A stretch of DNA of 64,000 nucleotides. It comes from Glaciecola sp964621345. GTDB taxonomy: Bacteria; Pseudomonadota; Gammaproteobacteria; Enterobacterales; Alteromonadaceae. Positions 43,783-50,977 of this stretch are shown here, one piece after another (the first letter of the stretch is position 1; each line of letters starts with the position of its first letter). Under the pieces are notes generated by a model. The model was not told where the DNA came from. It did no database searches and worked only from the letters and a program-made list of their open reading frames with translations. The stretch spans positions 27,979-91,978 of the forward strand of contig CAZUON010000009.1 in the NCBI GenBank assembly GCA_964621345.1. The letters run 5' to 3'. A program made the position numbers and the translations under genes.

Positions 43783-44832
43783 CTAGGCTTTGAACTTTTC
43801 TTCTGCAATTTGATTTGCCACCTGCTCTGTAGGCAGATTGGTTTGCTGAGCCCGCTGCAAAATCTCGCCTACACTTTGGCTAATTTGTTCAAGTTGTGAG
43901 CGCATTGCTTGCGCGTTGCTGTTAGTGCGTTGATGATATATGTCGATAATCCCGCCAGCATTAATCACGTAATCAGGCACATATACAATGTCTCTGGCAA
44001 GTAATTGTGCCCCCATTTGTGGGGTAGCAAGCTGATTATTTGCCGCACCCGCAATAATTTTGGCCTTGATTTCACCTATACTTTTCACGTTTATGGCCCC
44101 GCCCATTGCACAAGGTGCAAATACATCAGCTTGCACAGCATGTATTTCTTGTGGGTCTACTACTTGCGCGCCTAGTTCATTTTTAGCGATTTCAATTCCT
44201 TCATTGAATATATCAGCCACAATCAAATTCGCACCGGCATTTTTTAGGTGGCGAGCCAAACGCAGCCCCACATGCCCTACTCCTTGTATTGCAACTGTTT
44301 TACCGCGTAAATCTTCACCGGTTGCAAATTTAACCGCCGCCTTTAGCCCCATAAAAACACCATAAGCAGTTGAAGGAGCGGGGTTACCGTCTGCGGGCGT
44401 GCCGTCGTATGCAAACATCGCCGACGTACCTGCAACATGGTGACTTTGTGTCGACATAAACTGTAAGTCTTGCACCGATATACCAGAATCTTCGGCAATG
44501 ACGTATTGCCCTTTAAAAGTATCGACACTGCGGCCCATGGCATACATCAATTCGGGGGTTTTATCAGTGCGCGGATTACCAATAATAACAGCCTTTCCAC
44601 CACCTTGAGGTAAGCCCGCCATTGCAGCTTTGTAGGTCATGCCCTTGGCTAAACGCAGCACATCTGTAAGTGCTTCTTCTGAATTTGCATAAGGCCACAT
44701 TCGACAACCACCTAAGCTTGGACCTAACTGCGTATTGTGAACCGCAATAATCGCCTTTAGTCCGGTTTTAGGGTCATGACAAAATGAAACTTGTTCATGT
44801 TGATCAAAATCAGGGTGTTCAAACAATGACAT
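43783..44832 (-). CDS. ldh: Leu/Val/Phe-type amino acid dehydrogenase
   Basis: A 349-residue NAD-dependent enzyme that deaminates branched-chain or aromatic amino acids to 2-oxo acids. The catalytic domain has GCRMWPYAN and GLPQGGGKAVI with Lys68 and Lys80 as active-site residues. The NAD domain has GVGHVG at 184-189. The sequence fits leucine dehydrogenase best, but leucine and phenylalanine enzymes are close. The phenylalanine-degradation genes downstream (maiA, phhA) keep the second reading open. It is divergent from an Lrp-family gene that may control it. The ATG has AGAAGG upstream. Confidence 0.85.
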   Translation of the reverse strand: MSLFEHPDFDQHEQVSFCHDPKTGLKAIIAVHNTQLGPSLGGCRMWPYANSEEALTDVLRLAKGMTYKAAMAGLPQGGGKAVIIGNPRTDKTPELMYAMGRSVDTFKGQYVIAEDSGISVQDLQFMSTQSHHVAGTSAMFAYDGTPADGNPAPSTAYGVFMGLKAAVKFATGEDLRGKTVAIQGVGHVGLRLARHLKNAGANLIVADIFNEGIEIAKNELGAQVVDPQEIHAVQADVFAPCAMGGAINVKSIGEIKAKIIAGAANNQLATPQMGAQLLARDIVYVPDYVINAGGIIDIYHQRTNSNAQAMRSQLEQISQSVGEILQRAQQTNLPTEQVANQIAEEKFKA

Positions 44833-44971
44833 ATAAAACCTTCTTTGTAGCGATGTGCAATATTTATAGTTATATACGTATGGTATCTGACATAAGTGAG
44901 GACAAGTATTGCGATAATGACGAAAGACTTAAATTAAATGTTAAAAAACTGTTTTTATTGTTTCGCCTTTT

Positions 44972-44987
44972 TAGGATAAGCATCCTA
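44972..44987. promoter_or_regulatory. Palindrome at the putative lrp-like promoter
   Basis: TAGGATAAGCATCCTA is a perfect inverted repeat (6 bp arms, 4-base spacer). It touches a TATAAT hexamer at 44986-44991, about 110 bases before the regulator start. In the gap between the dehydrogenase and its regulator it is a candidate operator. No known binding consensus is claimed. Confidence 0.35.
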
Positions 44988-45101
44988 TAATACGTCATAA
45001 TTTAAAAAGTCGACTGCTCTTGATACCTAATTTTGGCCAGACAAATCCTGACTATTATAGGGAATAAATTGAGTTGCTATGTTCAGGCAAAATAAAACAA
45101 T

Positions 45102-45560
45102 ATGAAACTAGACAAATTTGATCGCGAAATTTTGCGGGTAATGCAAAAGGATGCAACGGTATCCATGGCCGAACTATCTCAGTATGTAGGCTTATCGCAC
45201 ACACCATGTTGGCGGCGCGTAAAGCGCATGGAGGCAGACGGCATTATTCGCCAAAAGGTGACTTTACTTGATGCTAAAAAGCTTAATTTAGGCGTGTCAG
45301 TATTTATATATGTAACGTTGAAAAACCATGACGGCAACTCCCTCACAAAGTTTGAGAGCGCCGTGCAAGATATTGAAGAAATTATCGAATGTCACACCAC
45401 CAGCGGCGACAAAGACTACTTGCTTAAAGTCATTGTAAAGAGCATTGAAGAGTATGAGCTACTACTCAAAACGAAACTCACCAGTTTGCCATTGGTCGAT
45501 CATTTAAGTTCGACCTTCGCTCTCAAGCAAGTCAAAATAACAACAGAACTACCTATTTAA
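45102..45560 (+). CDS. Lrp/AsnC-family regulator
   Basis: A 152-residue transcription factor. An N-terminal winged helix-turn-helix covers residues 5-60 (AELSQYVGLSHTPCWRRVKR as recognition region), followed by a RAM/AsnC ligand-binding domain with CHTTSGDKDYLLKVIV and the end STFALKQVKITTELPI. The HTPCWRR helix and the C-terminus resemble the DecR/BkdR branch. It is divergent from the amino acid dehydrogenase and a likely regulator of it in response to an amino acid. It overlaps the convergent maiA by four bases at the stops. Confidence 0.9.
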   Translation: MKLDKFDREILRVMQKDATVSMAELSQYVGLSHTPCWRRVKRMEADGIIRQKVTLLDAKKLNLGVSVFIYVTLKNHDGNSLTKFESAVQDIEEIIECHTTSGDKDYLLKVIVKSIEEYELLLKTKLTSLPLVDHLSSTFALKQVKITTELPI

Positions 45561-46213
45561 ACGTTGGCATCAACTTGTTTTTCAGGTGCTGCGAGAGCAA
45601 ACGCCTCCAGCGCCATACAATTGTTGTAAACCTTTTCAATAAGCGGAAATGCCGAAATATCAACGCCAAACCGCAGCGCATTGTACACCTGCGGCACTAA
45701 ACATAAATCTGCAAGCGTAACCTGGTAGCCATAAGCAAATTTACCTGCGCGTGTTTCAATCTTTTTGCTCAGCGCGGTAAAGCCTTCGTTTACCCAATGC
45801 TGCACCCAAGTTTTCACTTGCTCATCGTTTGCGTTGTATTGCTCTTTGAGCAAATTCAACACTCGTAAATTTGCAAGTGGTTGTGTATCGCATGCCATTT
45901 CATAGGCTAACATTCTCACACGCGCTCTGTCTTGTGTATGCTTCGGAAGCAATTCACAGTGCTCAGGATATTTTTCATCAAGATATTCAATAATTGCTAA
46001 CGACTGGCTCAGAGTAATGTCCGCATCCTCATCAACAAAAGTCGGCACAAGTTTACTTGGATTTAAATTCTGGTACTCCGCGCTTTTTTGCTGCCCACCG
46101 TCCTTTACCAAGTGAACCGGAATATATTCGTACTCCAATTGTTTTAGGTTTAGCGCAATCCTTGTGCGGTATGAGGCCGAAGAACGCCAATAGCCATAAA
46201 GTTTTAAACTCAT
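45557..46213 (-). CDS. maiA: Maleylacetoacetate isomerase (zeta-class GST)
   Basis: Isomerises maleylacetoacetate to fumarylacetoacetate in the homogentisate route of tyrosine and phenylalanine breakdown, using glutathione. At 218 residues it has the normal length. The N-terminal active-site motif SSASYRTRIALN (11-22) is diagnostic for the zeta class. LSQSLAIIEYLDEKYP is the glutathione-site helix. It starts 18 bases after tyrR and is probably transcribed with it. The other steps (homogentisate dioxygenase, fumarylacetoacetase) are not in this window. Confidence 0.93.
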   Translation of the reverse strand: MSLKLYGYWRSSASYRTRIALNLKQLEYEYIPVHLVKDGGQQKSAEYQNLNPSKLVPTFVDEDADITLSQSLAIIEYLDEKYPEHCELLPKHTQDRARVRMLAYEMACDTQPLANLRVLNLLKEQYNANDEQVKTWVQHWVNEGFTALSKKIETRAGKFAYGYQVTLADLCLVPQVYNALRFGVDISAFPLIEKVYNNCMALEAFALAAPEKQVDANV

Positions 46214-46231
46214 AAGATATCTCTACTTCTA

Positions 46232-47785
46232 TTAATACTTAACAGTGCTTTTATTGATTCCGTATTCACGCAGTTTATTGGCAATTGCCGTGTGGCTTAA
46301 GCCGAGCTTGCGAGCAAGTTGCCGTGTGCTTGGGAACGATGGATATAAACGCTTTAGCATATCTCGCTCAAATTTTTTCACTTCTTGCTCAAGCGTACCA
46401 TCAAAATTTTCATCAATATAGGTTACCGTTGCACTGCAAGATGGCACCTGAATCGCCTCTTTCGTAATTTCGTTACCATCAGCAAGAGAGATGGCTCGAT
46501 ACAGGGCATTTTTTAACTGCCGAATATTGCCCGGCCATGGGTAACCTTGCAAATAATCGACACACGACTTGCTCAATTTTGGCACCTGAATACCTAGCTT
46601 TTTACTATGCTGTAGTAAAATACGATTTGCGAGTGGAACGATGTCTGCTTTTCGCTCTCTGAGTGCCGGCATGACTAAGGACAACACATTCAACCGGTAA
46701 TACAAATCTTCTCTGAATGTTCCATCTTCCACACACTCTGCTAAGTCTTTACATGTTGTGCATATAATACGGCAATCTATAGATTTCACGCGACTGTCGC
46801 CAACTTGATGATAAGTTCCATATTCCAAGACACGCAGAAGTTTCGCCTGTAGTTGCGCCGACATCTCACTGACTTCATCAAACAACAAGGTGCCACCTGC
46901 CGCTTGTTCGAAAAGGCCCATTTTGCCTTCTTGCTGCTTAAATGCACCTGCGGCGTAGCCAAATAGTTCCGTCTCTGCGACATCATCGGGCAATGAGGCA
47001 CAGTTAAGTGAAACAAACTCCCCCATATTGCGGCGACTATTGTCATGACAGGCCTTAGCAACTTGCTCTTTGCCCGTACCAGTTTCGCCCGTAATAAGAA
47101 TATTACCGTCAAGCTCCGACATTCGTTTTGCTTCACGTATTACCTTTTTCATAGCAGTAGAATTAGCGTCAAAACCATCAAAACTGTTACTAGAGGACTG
47201 ATGGAACACACTCACCTGTTGCCCTAAACGCACCTCTGACTTCAACATAACCACGGCGCCAGCAAGAATGGTACGATCTGAATCTGGCACATCCACCGGA
47301 AGTAAGTCTGCAATATAATCTTGCTCAATAAATTTTATGCGCTGTGTTTGTGCGTAAATTTCGCGGCCTTCTAACCATTTTGTAAAATTAAAACCGCTAA
47401 CAACATCGTCAATATGAATATTAATAATTTCTTCGGGCGGGAGCTCCAAACCGCGAATCACGGCATCATTAAACAGGATGATTTTGCCCTGTGTATCAAT
47501 TGAAAATACCGGGTCTGGAAGCGTCTGTAACATCGCTCGTAGTTGATTACGCTCGCGTTGTATGGGCATAAAGGGTGTTGTTTTTACGTCAGTTATACCC
47601 TCAACTCGGCGTAACTTCTGCATTAACACCTGAAAATCTGTAAATTCAATGGTAGGGAAATCGAGGAATATTTTCCCTAGGGCATCAATTTCAATACCAC
47701 GTAAATCGATATGGTAGTCGCTCAAAATATCTAACACGTCTTGTGTAATGCCTAGTCTGTCTTCACAATTTATTTCTAAACGCAT
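46232..47785 (-). CDS. tyrR: TyrR-type aromatic amino acid regulator
   Basis: A 517-residue regulator: ACT domain (1-70), PAS domain (about 78-185), AAA+ domain with Walker A GETGTGKE (233-240), and a Fis-type helix-turn-helix at the C-terminus (QLARKLGLSHTAIANKLREY). The loop that touches sigma-54 in related activators (GAFTGA) reads GAFKQQ at 280-285. That is expected for TyrR, which works with sigma-70 promoters. It responds to tyrosine or phenylalanine. It shares an operon with maiA and has a TyrR box in its own upstream region, consistent with autoregulation. Confidence 0.94.
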   Translation of the reverse strand: MRLEINCEDRLGITQDVLDILSDYHIDLRGIEIDALGKIFLDFPTIEFTDFQVLMQKLRRVEGITDVKTTPFMPIQRERNQLRAMLQTLPDPVFSIDTQGKIILFNDAVIRGLELPPEEIINIHIDDVVSGFNFTKWLEGREIYAQTQRIKFIEQDYIADLLPVDVPDSDRTILAGAVVMLKSEVRLGQQVSVFHQSSSNSFDGFDANSTAMKKVIREAKRMSELDGNILITGETGTGKEQVAKACHDNSRRNMGEFVSLNCASLPDDVAETELFGYAAGAFKQQEGKMGLFEQAAGGTLLFDEVSEMSAQLQAKLLRVLEYGTYHQVGDSRVKSIDCRIICTTCKDLAECVEDGTFREDLYYRLNVLSLVMPALRERKADIVPLANRILLQHSKKLGIQVPKLSKSCVDYLQGYPWPGNIRQLKNALYRAISLADGNEITKEAIQVPSCSATVTYIDENFDGTLEQEVKKFERDMLKRLYPSFPSTRQLARKLGLSHTAIANKLREYGINKSTVKY

Positions 47786-47865
47786 GGCTGCTTATATCCT
47801 TTATCGAACCGTAGATTTGCCGCACACCACGCTAATGGTGTACTAAATACAACAAATATCGACTT

Positions 47866-47883
47866 TGTAAATGAATGTTTACC
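47866..47883. promoter_or_regulatory. TyrR box upstream of tyrR
   Basis: TGTAAATGAATGTTTACC matches the TyrR consensus TGTAAA-N6-TTTACA at 11 of 12 positions. It is 80 bases upstream of the tyrR start, in the gap between tyrR and phhA. The rest of this 236-base gap shows no gene. Confidence 0.75.
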
Positions 47884-48021
47884 TGTATGGAAATAGGTAC
47901 GCAAGGAGGTAGCGCTAGATCACCAGAATGGGGCCATCTAAGGTGACAAATTTGTAATGTTTTAAAGGGGACTGCAGGTACTCAATTATACATTAAGCAC
48001 CTACAGGTAAAGAGGGAGCTA

Positions 48022-48822
48022 TTAGCTCGCTTGCTTTAATTTGGGCGGAAAGCGCGCTTCAAACAACCCAAGAGACTTGGCTTCATCAACCAATGCCATT
48101 ATGTCGAGTTCTGATAATTCAAACAAACCATCGAAGCTATCGAGAATGTAGTAAACCGGCTGCATTATGTCGATGCGATATGGCGTTCGTAACACATCTA
48201 ATGGCTTAAGTTTGCTGCGAATGGGTTTGTCACTTTCAAGCGCATATTTTGTCTCGCCTGGAGAAGACAGGATACCACCACCGTATATTCTTAAGCCTTG
48301 TTCAGTTTGCACCAAGCCAAACTCTACGGTAAACCAGTAGAGTCTTGCTAAAAATGCACGGTCTTCTTTACTCGCCGCTAAACCTAGCTTGCCGTATACA
48401 TGAGTGAAATGGGCAAAAGCGGGGTTGGTTAATAGCGGGCAATGGCCAAAAATCTCATGAAAGATATCGGGCTCTTGTAAGTAATCGAATTCTTCTTCGC
48501 TGCGAATAAAGGTAGCCACCGGAAAGCGTTTATTCGCAAGCAGCGTAAAAAAGTCAGTAAAATTAATCAGTGCGGGAACGGCGGCAGTTTGCCAACCTGT
48601 GGTCTCCATTAGCACTTTGTCTATGTCGGGTAGCTGCGGAATACGGTCGGTTGGCATACCGAGTAGCTCTATACCGTGCATGTATTGGTCACATGCCCTT
48701 CCCTTCAGTAAGTCGATTTGACGTTCGTAAAGACGCGCCCAACGTTTGTTTTCATCGGCGTCCCATTCAATGAAACCTTTAGCATCAATCGATTTTGAAA
48801 CATACTTCGTTTGCTTTGACAT
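48022..48822 (-). CDS. phhA: Phenylalanine 4-monooxygenase
   Basis: Iron and pterin dependent enzyme that turns phenylalanine into tyrosine. At 266 residues it is the monomeric bacterial type without a regulatory domain. The iron ligands are His122 and His127 in FHEIFGH, and Glu167 in YWFTVEFGL. PDIFHEIFGHCPLLTNPAF is the signature of biopterin hydroxylases. The pterin carbinolamine dehydratase gene (phhB) that often follows is absent here. tyrR and maiA lie just downstream on the same strand with a 236-base gap, and a TyrR-like box lies 100 bases upstream. Confidence 0.96.
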   Translation of the reverse strand: MSKQTKYVSKSIDAKGFIEWDADENKRWARLYERQIDLLKGRACDQYMHGIELLGMPTDRIPQLPDIDKVLMETTGWQTAAVPALINFTDFFTLLANKRFPVATFIRSEEEFDYLQEPDIFHEIFGHCPLLTNPAFAHFTHVYGKLGLAASKEDRAFLARLYWFTVEFGLVQTEQGLRIYGGGILSSPGETKYALESDKPIRSKLKPLDVLRTPYRIDIMQPVYYILDSFDGLFELSELDIMALVDEAKSLGLFEARFPPKLKQAS

Positions 48823-48922
48823 AACACTCTTTTGAATAAATTAAGACAGCGCAATGTTACTTAAAATGTTGTGTATTGAAGAGAGTCGAGCTTTCAATCA
48901 ATCTGGTATGATCTGTTGTTTT

Positions 48923-48940
48923 TGTAATTTTTTTGTTACA
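48923..48940. promoter_or_regulatory. TyrR-like box upstream of phhA
   Basis: TGTAATTTTTTTGTTACA keeps the core of the TyrR site (TGTAA-N8-TTACA) with changes at the inner positions (10 of 12 match). It lies 100 bases upstream of phhA and just upstream of a short plus-strand open frame. Confidence 0.6.
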
Positions 48941-48950
48941 AGGTGATTTA

Positions 48951-49013
48951 ATGTCGTTGCTAGTACGCCGCCGTCAGTTTCGCGCAACCGCTTGTAGTTC
49001 AGCACAACAGTAG
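48951..49013 (+). CDS. Possible 20-residue peptide gene
   Basis: An ATG at 48951 preceded by AAGGTGATTTA opens a frame reading MSLLVRRRQFRATACSSAQQ and stopping at 49013. The binding site is good and a TATGAT hexamer lies about 40 bases upstream. The peptide is basic and not recognised. It may be a real small gene, a leader, or the remnant of a gene interrupted by the repeat element that begins at its stop codon. No plus-strand gene follows until pspF, 2 kb on. Confidence 0.3.
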   Translation: MSLLVRRRQFRATACSSAQQ

Positions 49014-49123
49014 TCATTCCTACGAAGGCAGGAATCTCCTTACGCTATGGTGATTATTTAGATGAACCGTTAGGGTTGGATTTAGTTGATGTTTGGGGAG
49101 GTTCCCGCCTTCGCGGGAATGAC
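49013..49123. repeat. REP-like inverted repeat pair
   Basis: Two 27-base arms in opposite orientation, 49013-49039 (starts GTCATTCCTACGAAGGCAGG) and 49097-49123 (ends CGCGGGAATGAC), match at about 22 of 27 positions. Each arm also folds on itself around GAAGG/CCTTC, giving TTCCCGC-CTTC-GCGGGAA in the right copy. The layout is that of a REP doublet or small non-coding mobile element. The 57 bases between the arms hold no gene. Confidence 0.75.
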
Positions 49124-49124
49124 G

Positions 49125-49181
49125 TTCTTTGTATTCGCTCCGGTTCTTCGTGTTCGCTCCGGTTCTTCGTATTCGCTACGC
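49125..49181. repeat. Three tandem copies of a 19-bp unit
   Basis: The units at 49125-49143, 49144-49162 and 49163-49181 follow without gaps. The consensus is TTCTTCGTATTCGCTCCGG, with one or two changes per copy. The block directly follows the right arm of the REP-like pair and is followed by a T-run. There are no spacers, so it is not a CRISPR array. Confidence 0.85.
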
Positions 49182-49236
49182 TTTTTTATTAAGAGGACAA
49201 TGCTTAAGTGGTGATATCAAACGTTTCTTCTTTCAC

Positions 49237-49695
49237 TTAGAGTCGATTTAACTCTCGATTAATTTGAAACTCTTTGCTGGTAACAAAGCTTTCAAGCTTA
49301 CGCAAGCGGTTTTCACTGCGATTGAATCGTTGTTGAATGTTCACAAAGGCTTGCTTTGGCGGCATCCCAGCTTGCCAAACCTTTGCTTTGACGCATACCT
49401 TATCAGACTCACTCGTTACGTTTGTATAGCCCTTACCAGAAAACGATGAAGGCGAAGTTCCATTTGGAACATAACTATTTGAGTGGCTGCTTCCCTGCTC
49501 AGGTTTTTTATCAAGAATCAACCAAGCTGCTATATAACTAACAAAAATGAAGGGCCCGGTGGTTAACAAAAAGGCAGTAATGGTTATTATGCGAACCAAC
49601 CATACTTCCACATTAAAATAGTCAGCAAGCCCCGCACATACACCCGCTATCTTGCCTTGCTTTGGGTCGCGATAAAGACTTTTTTTAGTACTCAT
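49237..49695 (-). CDS. pspC: Phage shock protein C
   Basis: A 152-residue inner-membrane protein of the phage shock (envelope stress) response. The PspC domain (1-65) reads LYRDPKQGKIAGVCAGLADY followed by a membrane helix. A low-complexity Ser/Gly stretch then leads to a C-terminal coiled region (RRFNR-like, about 120-150). With PspB it senses membrane stress and draws PspA away from PspF. Its ATG overlaps the pspB stop by four bases (ATGA). It is the last gene of pspABC, with no pspD or pspE following. Confidence 0.93.
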   Translation of the reverse strand: MSTKKSLYRDPKQGKIAGVCAGLADYFNVEVWLVRIITITAFLLTTGPFIFVSYIAAWLILDKKPEQGSSHSNSYVPNGTSPSSFSGKGYTNVTSESDKVCVKAKVWQAGMPPKQAFVNIQQRFNRSENRLRKLESFVTSKEFQINRELNRL

Positions 49696-49931
49696 GCGCG
49701 TTCTCTCCAGTTAGGTGATTCAGCATCAAGAATTGCTTCTAGCGTTTTTATACGCTCCGACATCTGCTCTTCTTTCGCGGCTAAGTCTTGTAAGGTGTGC
49801 ACTTCGTTTTCTGTTAAACCTTGGCTGACTTGCTTTTTACTGCGGTAGTGCAGAATCAGCCAAATGGGCGCAACAATCAGCGTGAAAATGATCAGCGATG
49901 TGCCCGTCAATATAACAAACAATTCTTCCAT
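49692..49931 (-). CDS. pspB: Phage shock protein B
   Basis: A 79-residue inner-membrane protein. One N-terminal helix (about 4-26) is followed by LILHYRSKKQVSQGL and a leucine-zipper-like cytoplasmic helix with LAAKEEQMSERIKTLEAIL. It works with PspC as the stress sensor of the psp system. Length and motif order match E. coli PspB (74). It is separated from pspA by 109 bases containing a strong hairpin, and coupled to pspC by a four-base overlap. Confidence 0.93.
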   Translation of the reverse strand: MEELFVILTGTSLIIFTLIVAPIWLILHYRSKKQVSQGLTENEVHTLQDLAAKEEQMSERIKTLEAILDAESPNWRERA

Positions 49932-49962
49932 TAGTGTTCTCCATCAAAGCGGTTAAATCGGA

Positions 49963-49993
49963 CAGTGAGTTTGTATCGTTAGCAAACTCACTG
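49963..49993. other. Hairpin in the pspA-pspB gap
   Basis: A perfect 11-bp inverted repeat CAGTGAGTTTG / CAAACTCACTG with a 9-base loop. It has no U tail, so it is unlikely to be a simple terminator. In this place it could protect the pspA mRNA end or reduce pspBC expression relative to pspA. Confidence 0.65.
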
Positions 49994-50040
49994 GCTTTAT
50001 CTGCAACGTCTCTTATGAGCGATGATACACGTTTTGCAAA

Positions 50041-50751
50041 TTACGCTTTCTTCGATTTAGATTTTACTTCAGTAACGTTCGCACTTTTTGCCTTGCTACC
50101 CTGCATTTTTTGCTTTAATGCAGCCAACTCGTCATCGATTTTTCCGTCAGATTCTAAGGCAGCAAATTCGTCTTTGAGTGAGCTTTTACCCACATCGTAT
50201 GATTCAACCTGCGACTCCAAATCATCTATTTTACGCTCAAATTGTTCAAATTTACCCATTGCAGCGTCAACTGTACCAGAGTCTAGACGTTTTTTAACCT
50301 GCAAGCGTGAGCTCACCGTGTTTTGGCGCATGATAATGGTTTTTTGTCGACTCTTAGCATCGGCAAGTTTTTCTTGCAATTGCGCAGTTTCGGTTTGTAA
50401 CTTCGCTAACTCATCTTCAATGATTTTTAACTCTTTTGAGAGTGCCTCAGCCGCTTCCGTTGCTTTAGCTTTTTCTTGTAGTGCACCTCTTGCTAAGTCT
50501 TCTCTGTCTTTAGACAAGGCAAGCTCTGCTTTTGATGCCCAATTTGCGGCTTCACTTTCATATTTGTTAATTTGATGCGACACATCTTTCTTTGCCGCAA
50601 TTGTTTTAGCCGATGCACTTCGCACCTCAACTAAGGTATCTTCCATTTCTTGTATAATGAGGCGAACCATTTTTTCCGGATCTTCTGCCTTGTCTAAAAT
50701 GGCGTTGATGTTTGAATTGATGATGTCAGTAAAACGTGAAAATATACCCAT
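50041..50751 (-). CDS. pspA: Phage shock protein A
   Basis: A 236-residue ESCRT-III-like protein that binds stressed inner membranes and, when free, inhibits PspF. It starts MGIFSRFTDIINSNINAILD, the amphipathic membrane-binding helix of the family. The rest is almost entirely coiled coil (residues 25-220), ending in a Lys/Ser-rich tail. It is slightly longer than in E. coli (222). A sigma-54 promoter lies upstream and pspF is divergent, the classic psp arrangement. Confidence 0.96.
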   Translation of the reverse strand: MGIFSRFTDIINSNINAILDKAEDPEKMVRLIIQEMEDTLVEVRSASAKTIAAKKDVSHQINKYESEAANWASKAELALSKDREDLARGALQEKAKATEAAEALSKELKIIEDELAKLQTETAQLQEKLADAKSRQKTIIMRQNTVSSRLQVKKRLDSGTVDAAMGKFEQFERKIDDLESQVESYDVGKSSLKDEFAALESDGKIDDELAALKQKMQGSKAKSANVTEVKSKSKKA

Positions 50752-50833
50752 GGTATGTTACCTCTACTTTTATAAATTAAAATCACTTGGTAAAATTTAC
50801 CGGATTCAACCTGATTGCACTTACTGAGTTGTA

Positions 50834-50850
50834 TTCAATATACTTGCCAA
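50834..50850 (-). promoter_or_regulatory. Sigma-54 promoter of pspABC
   Basis: On the minus strand TTGGCAAGTATATTGAA keeps the -24 element (TTGGCA) with six bases to the -12 element (TTGAA, one change from TTGC). It lies 83-99 bases upstream of pspA. PspF, the activator it would need, is encoded divergently 130 bases away. Confidence 0.65.
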
Positions 50851-50977
50851 CTTAGTTACGTTAGCTAAGCCTATGTTTTTACGCTTATTTTTATTTATAT
50901 AAAAAGCAGTGGGTATTAAAAGTATTTTCAAGTACACTATTATTTAGTCGAATTGACTAACAAATAAGGAATACCTC

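Noticed and set aside
46232..47785. TyrR-like gene as a sigma-54 activator
   Set aside because: It lacks GAFTGA (GAFKQQ instead) and has the ACT-PAS-AAA-HTH order of TyrR, which acts with sigma-70.
47880..48021. A phhB gene downstream of phhA
   Set aside because: The 236-base gap between phhA and tyrR has no open frame of suitable length or motif.
49125..49181. Short repeats as a CRISPR array
   Set aside because: The three 19-base units are contiguous without spacers, and no cas genes are in the window.
49934..50575. Long plus-strand open frame of 213 codons opposite pspA
   Set aside because: It is the antisense shadow of the coiled-coil pspA gene; composition is Ser/Ala/Phe-rich without domain pattern or ribosome binding site.
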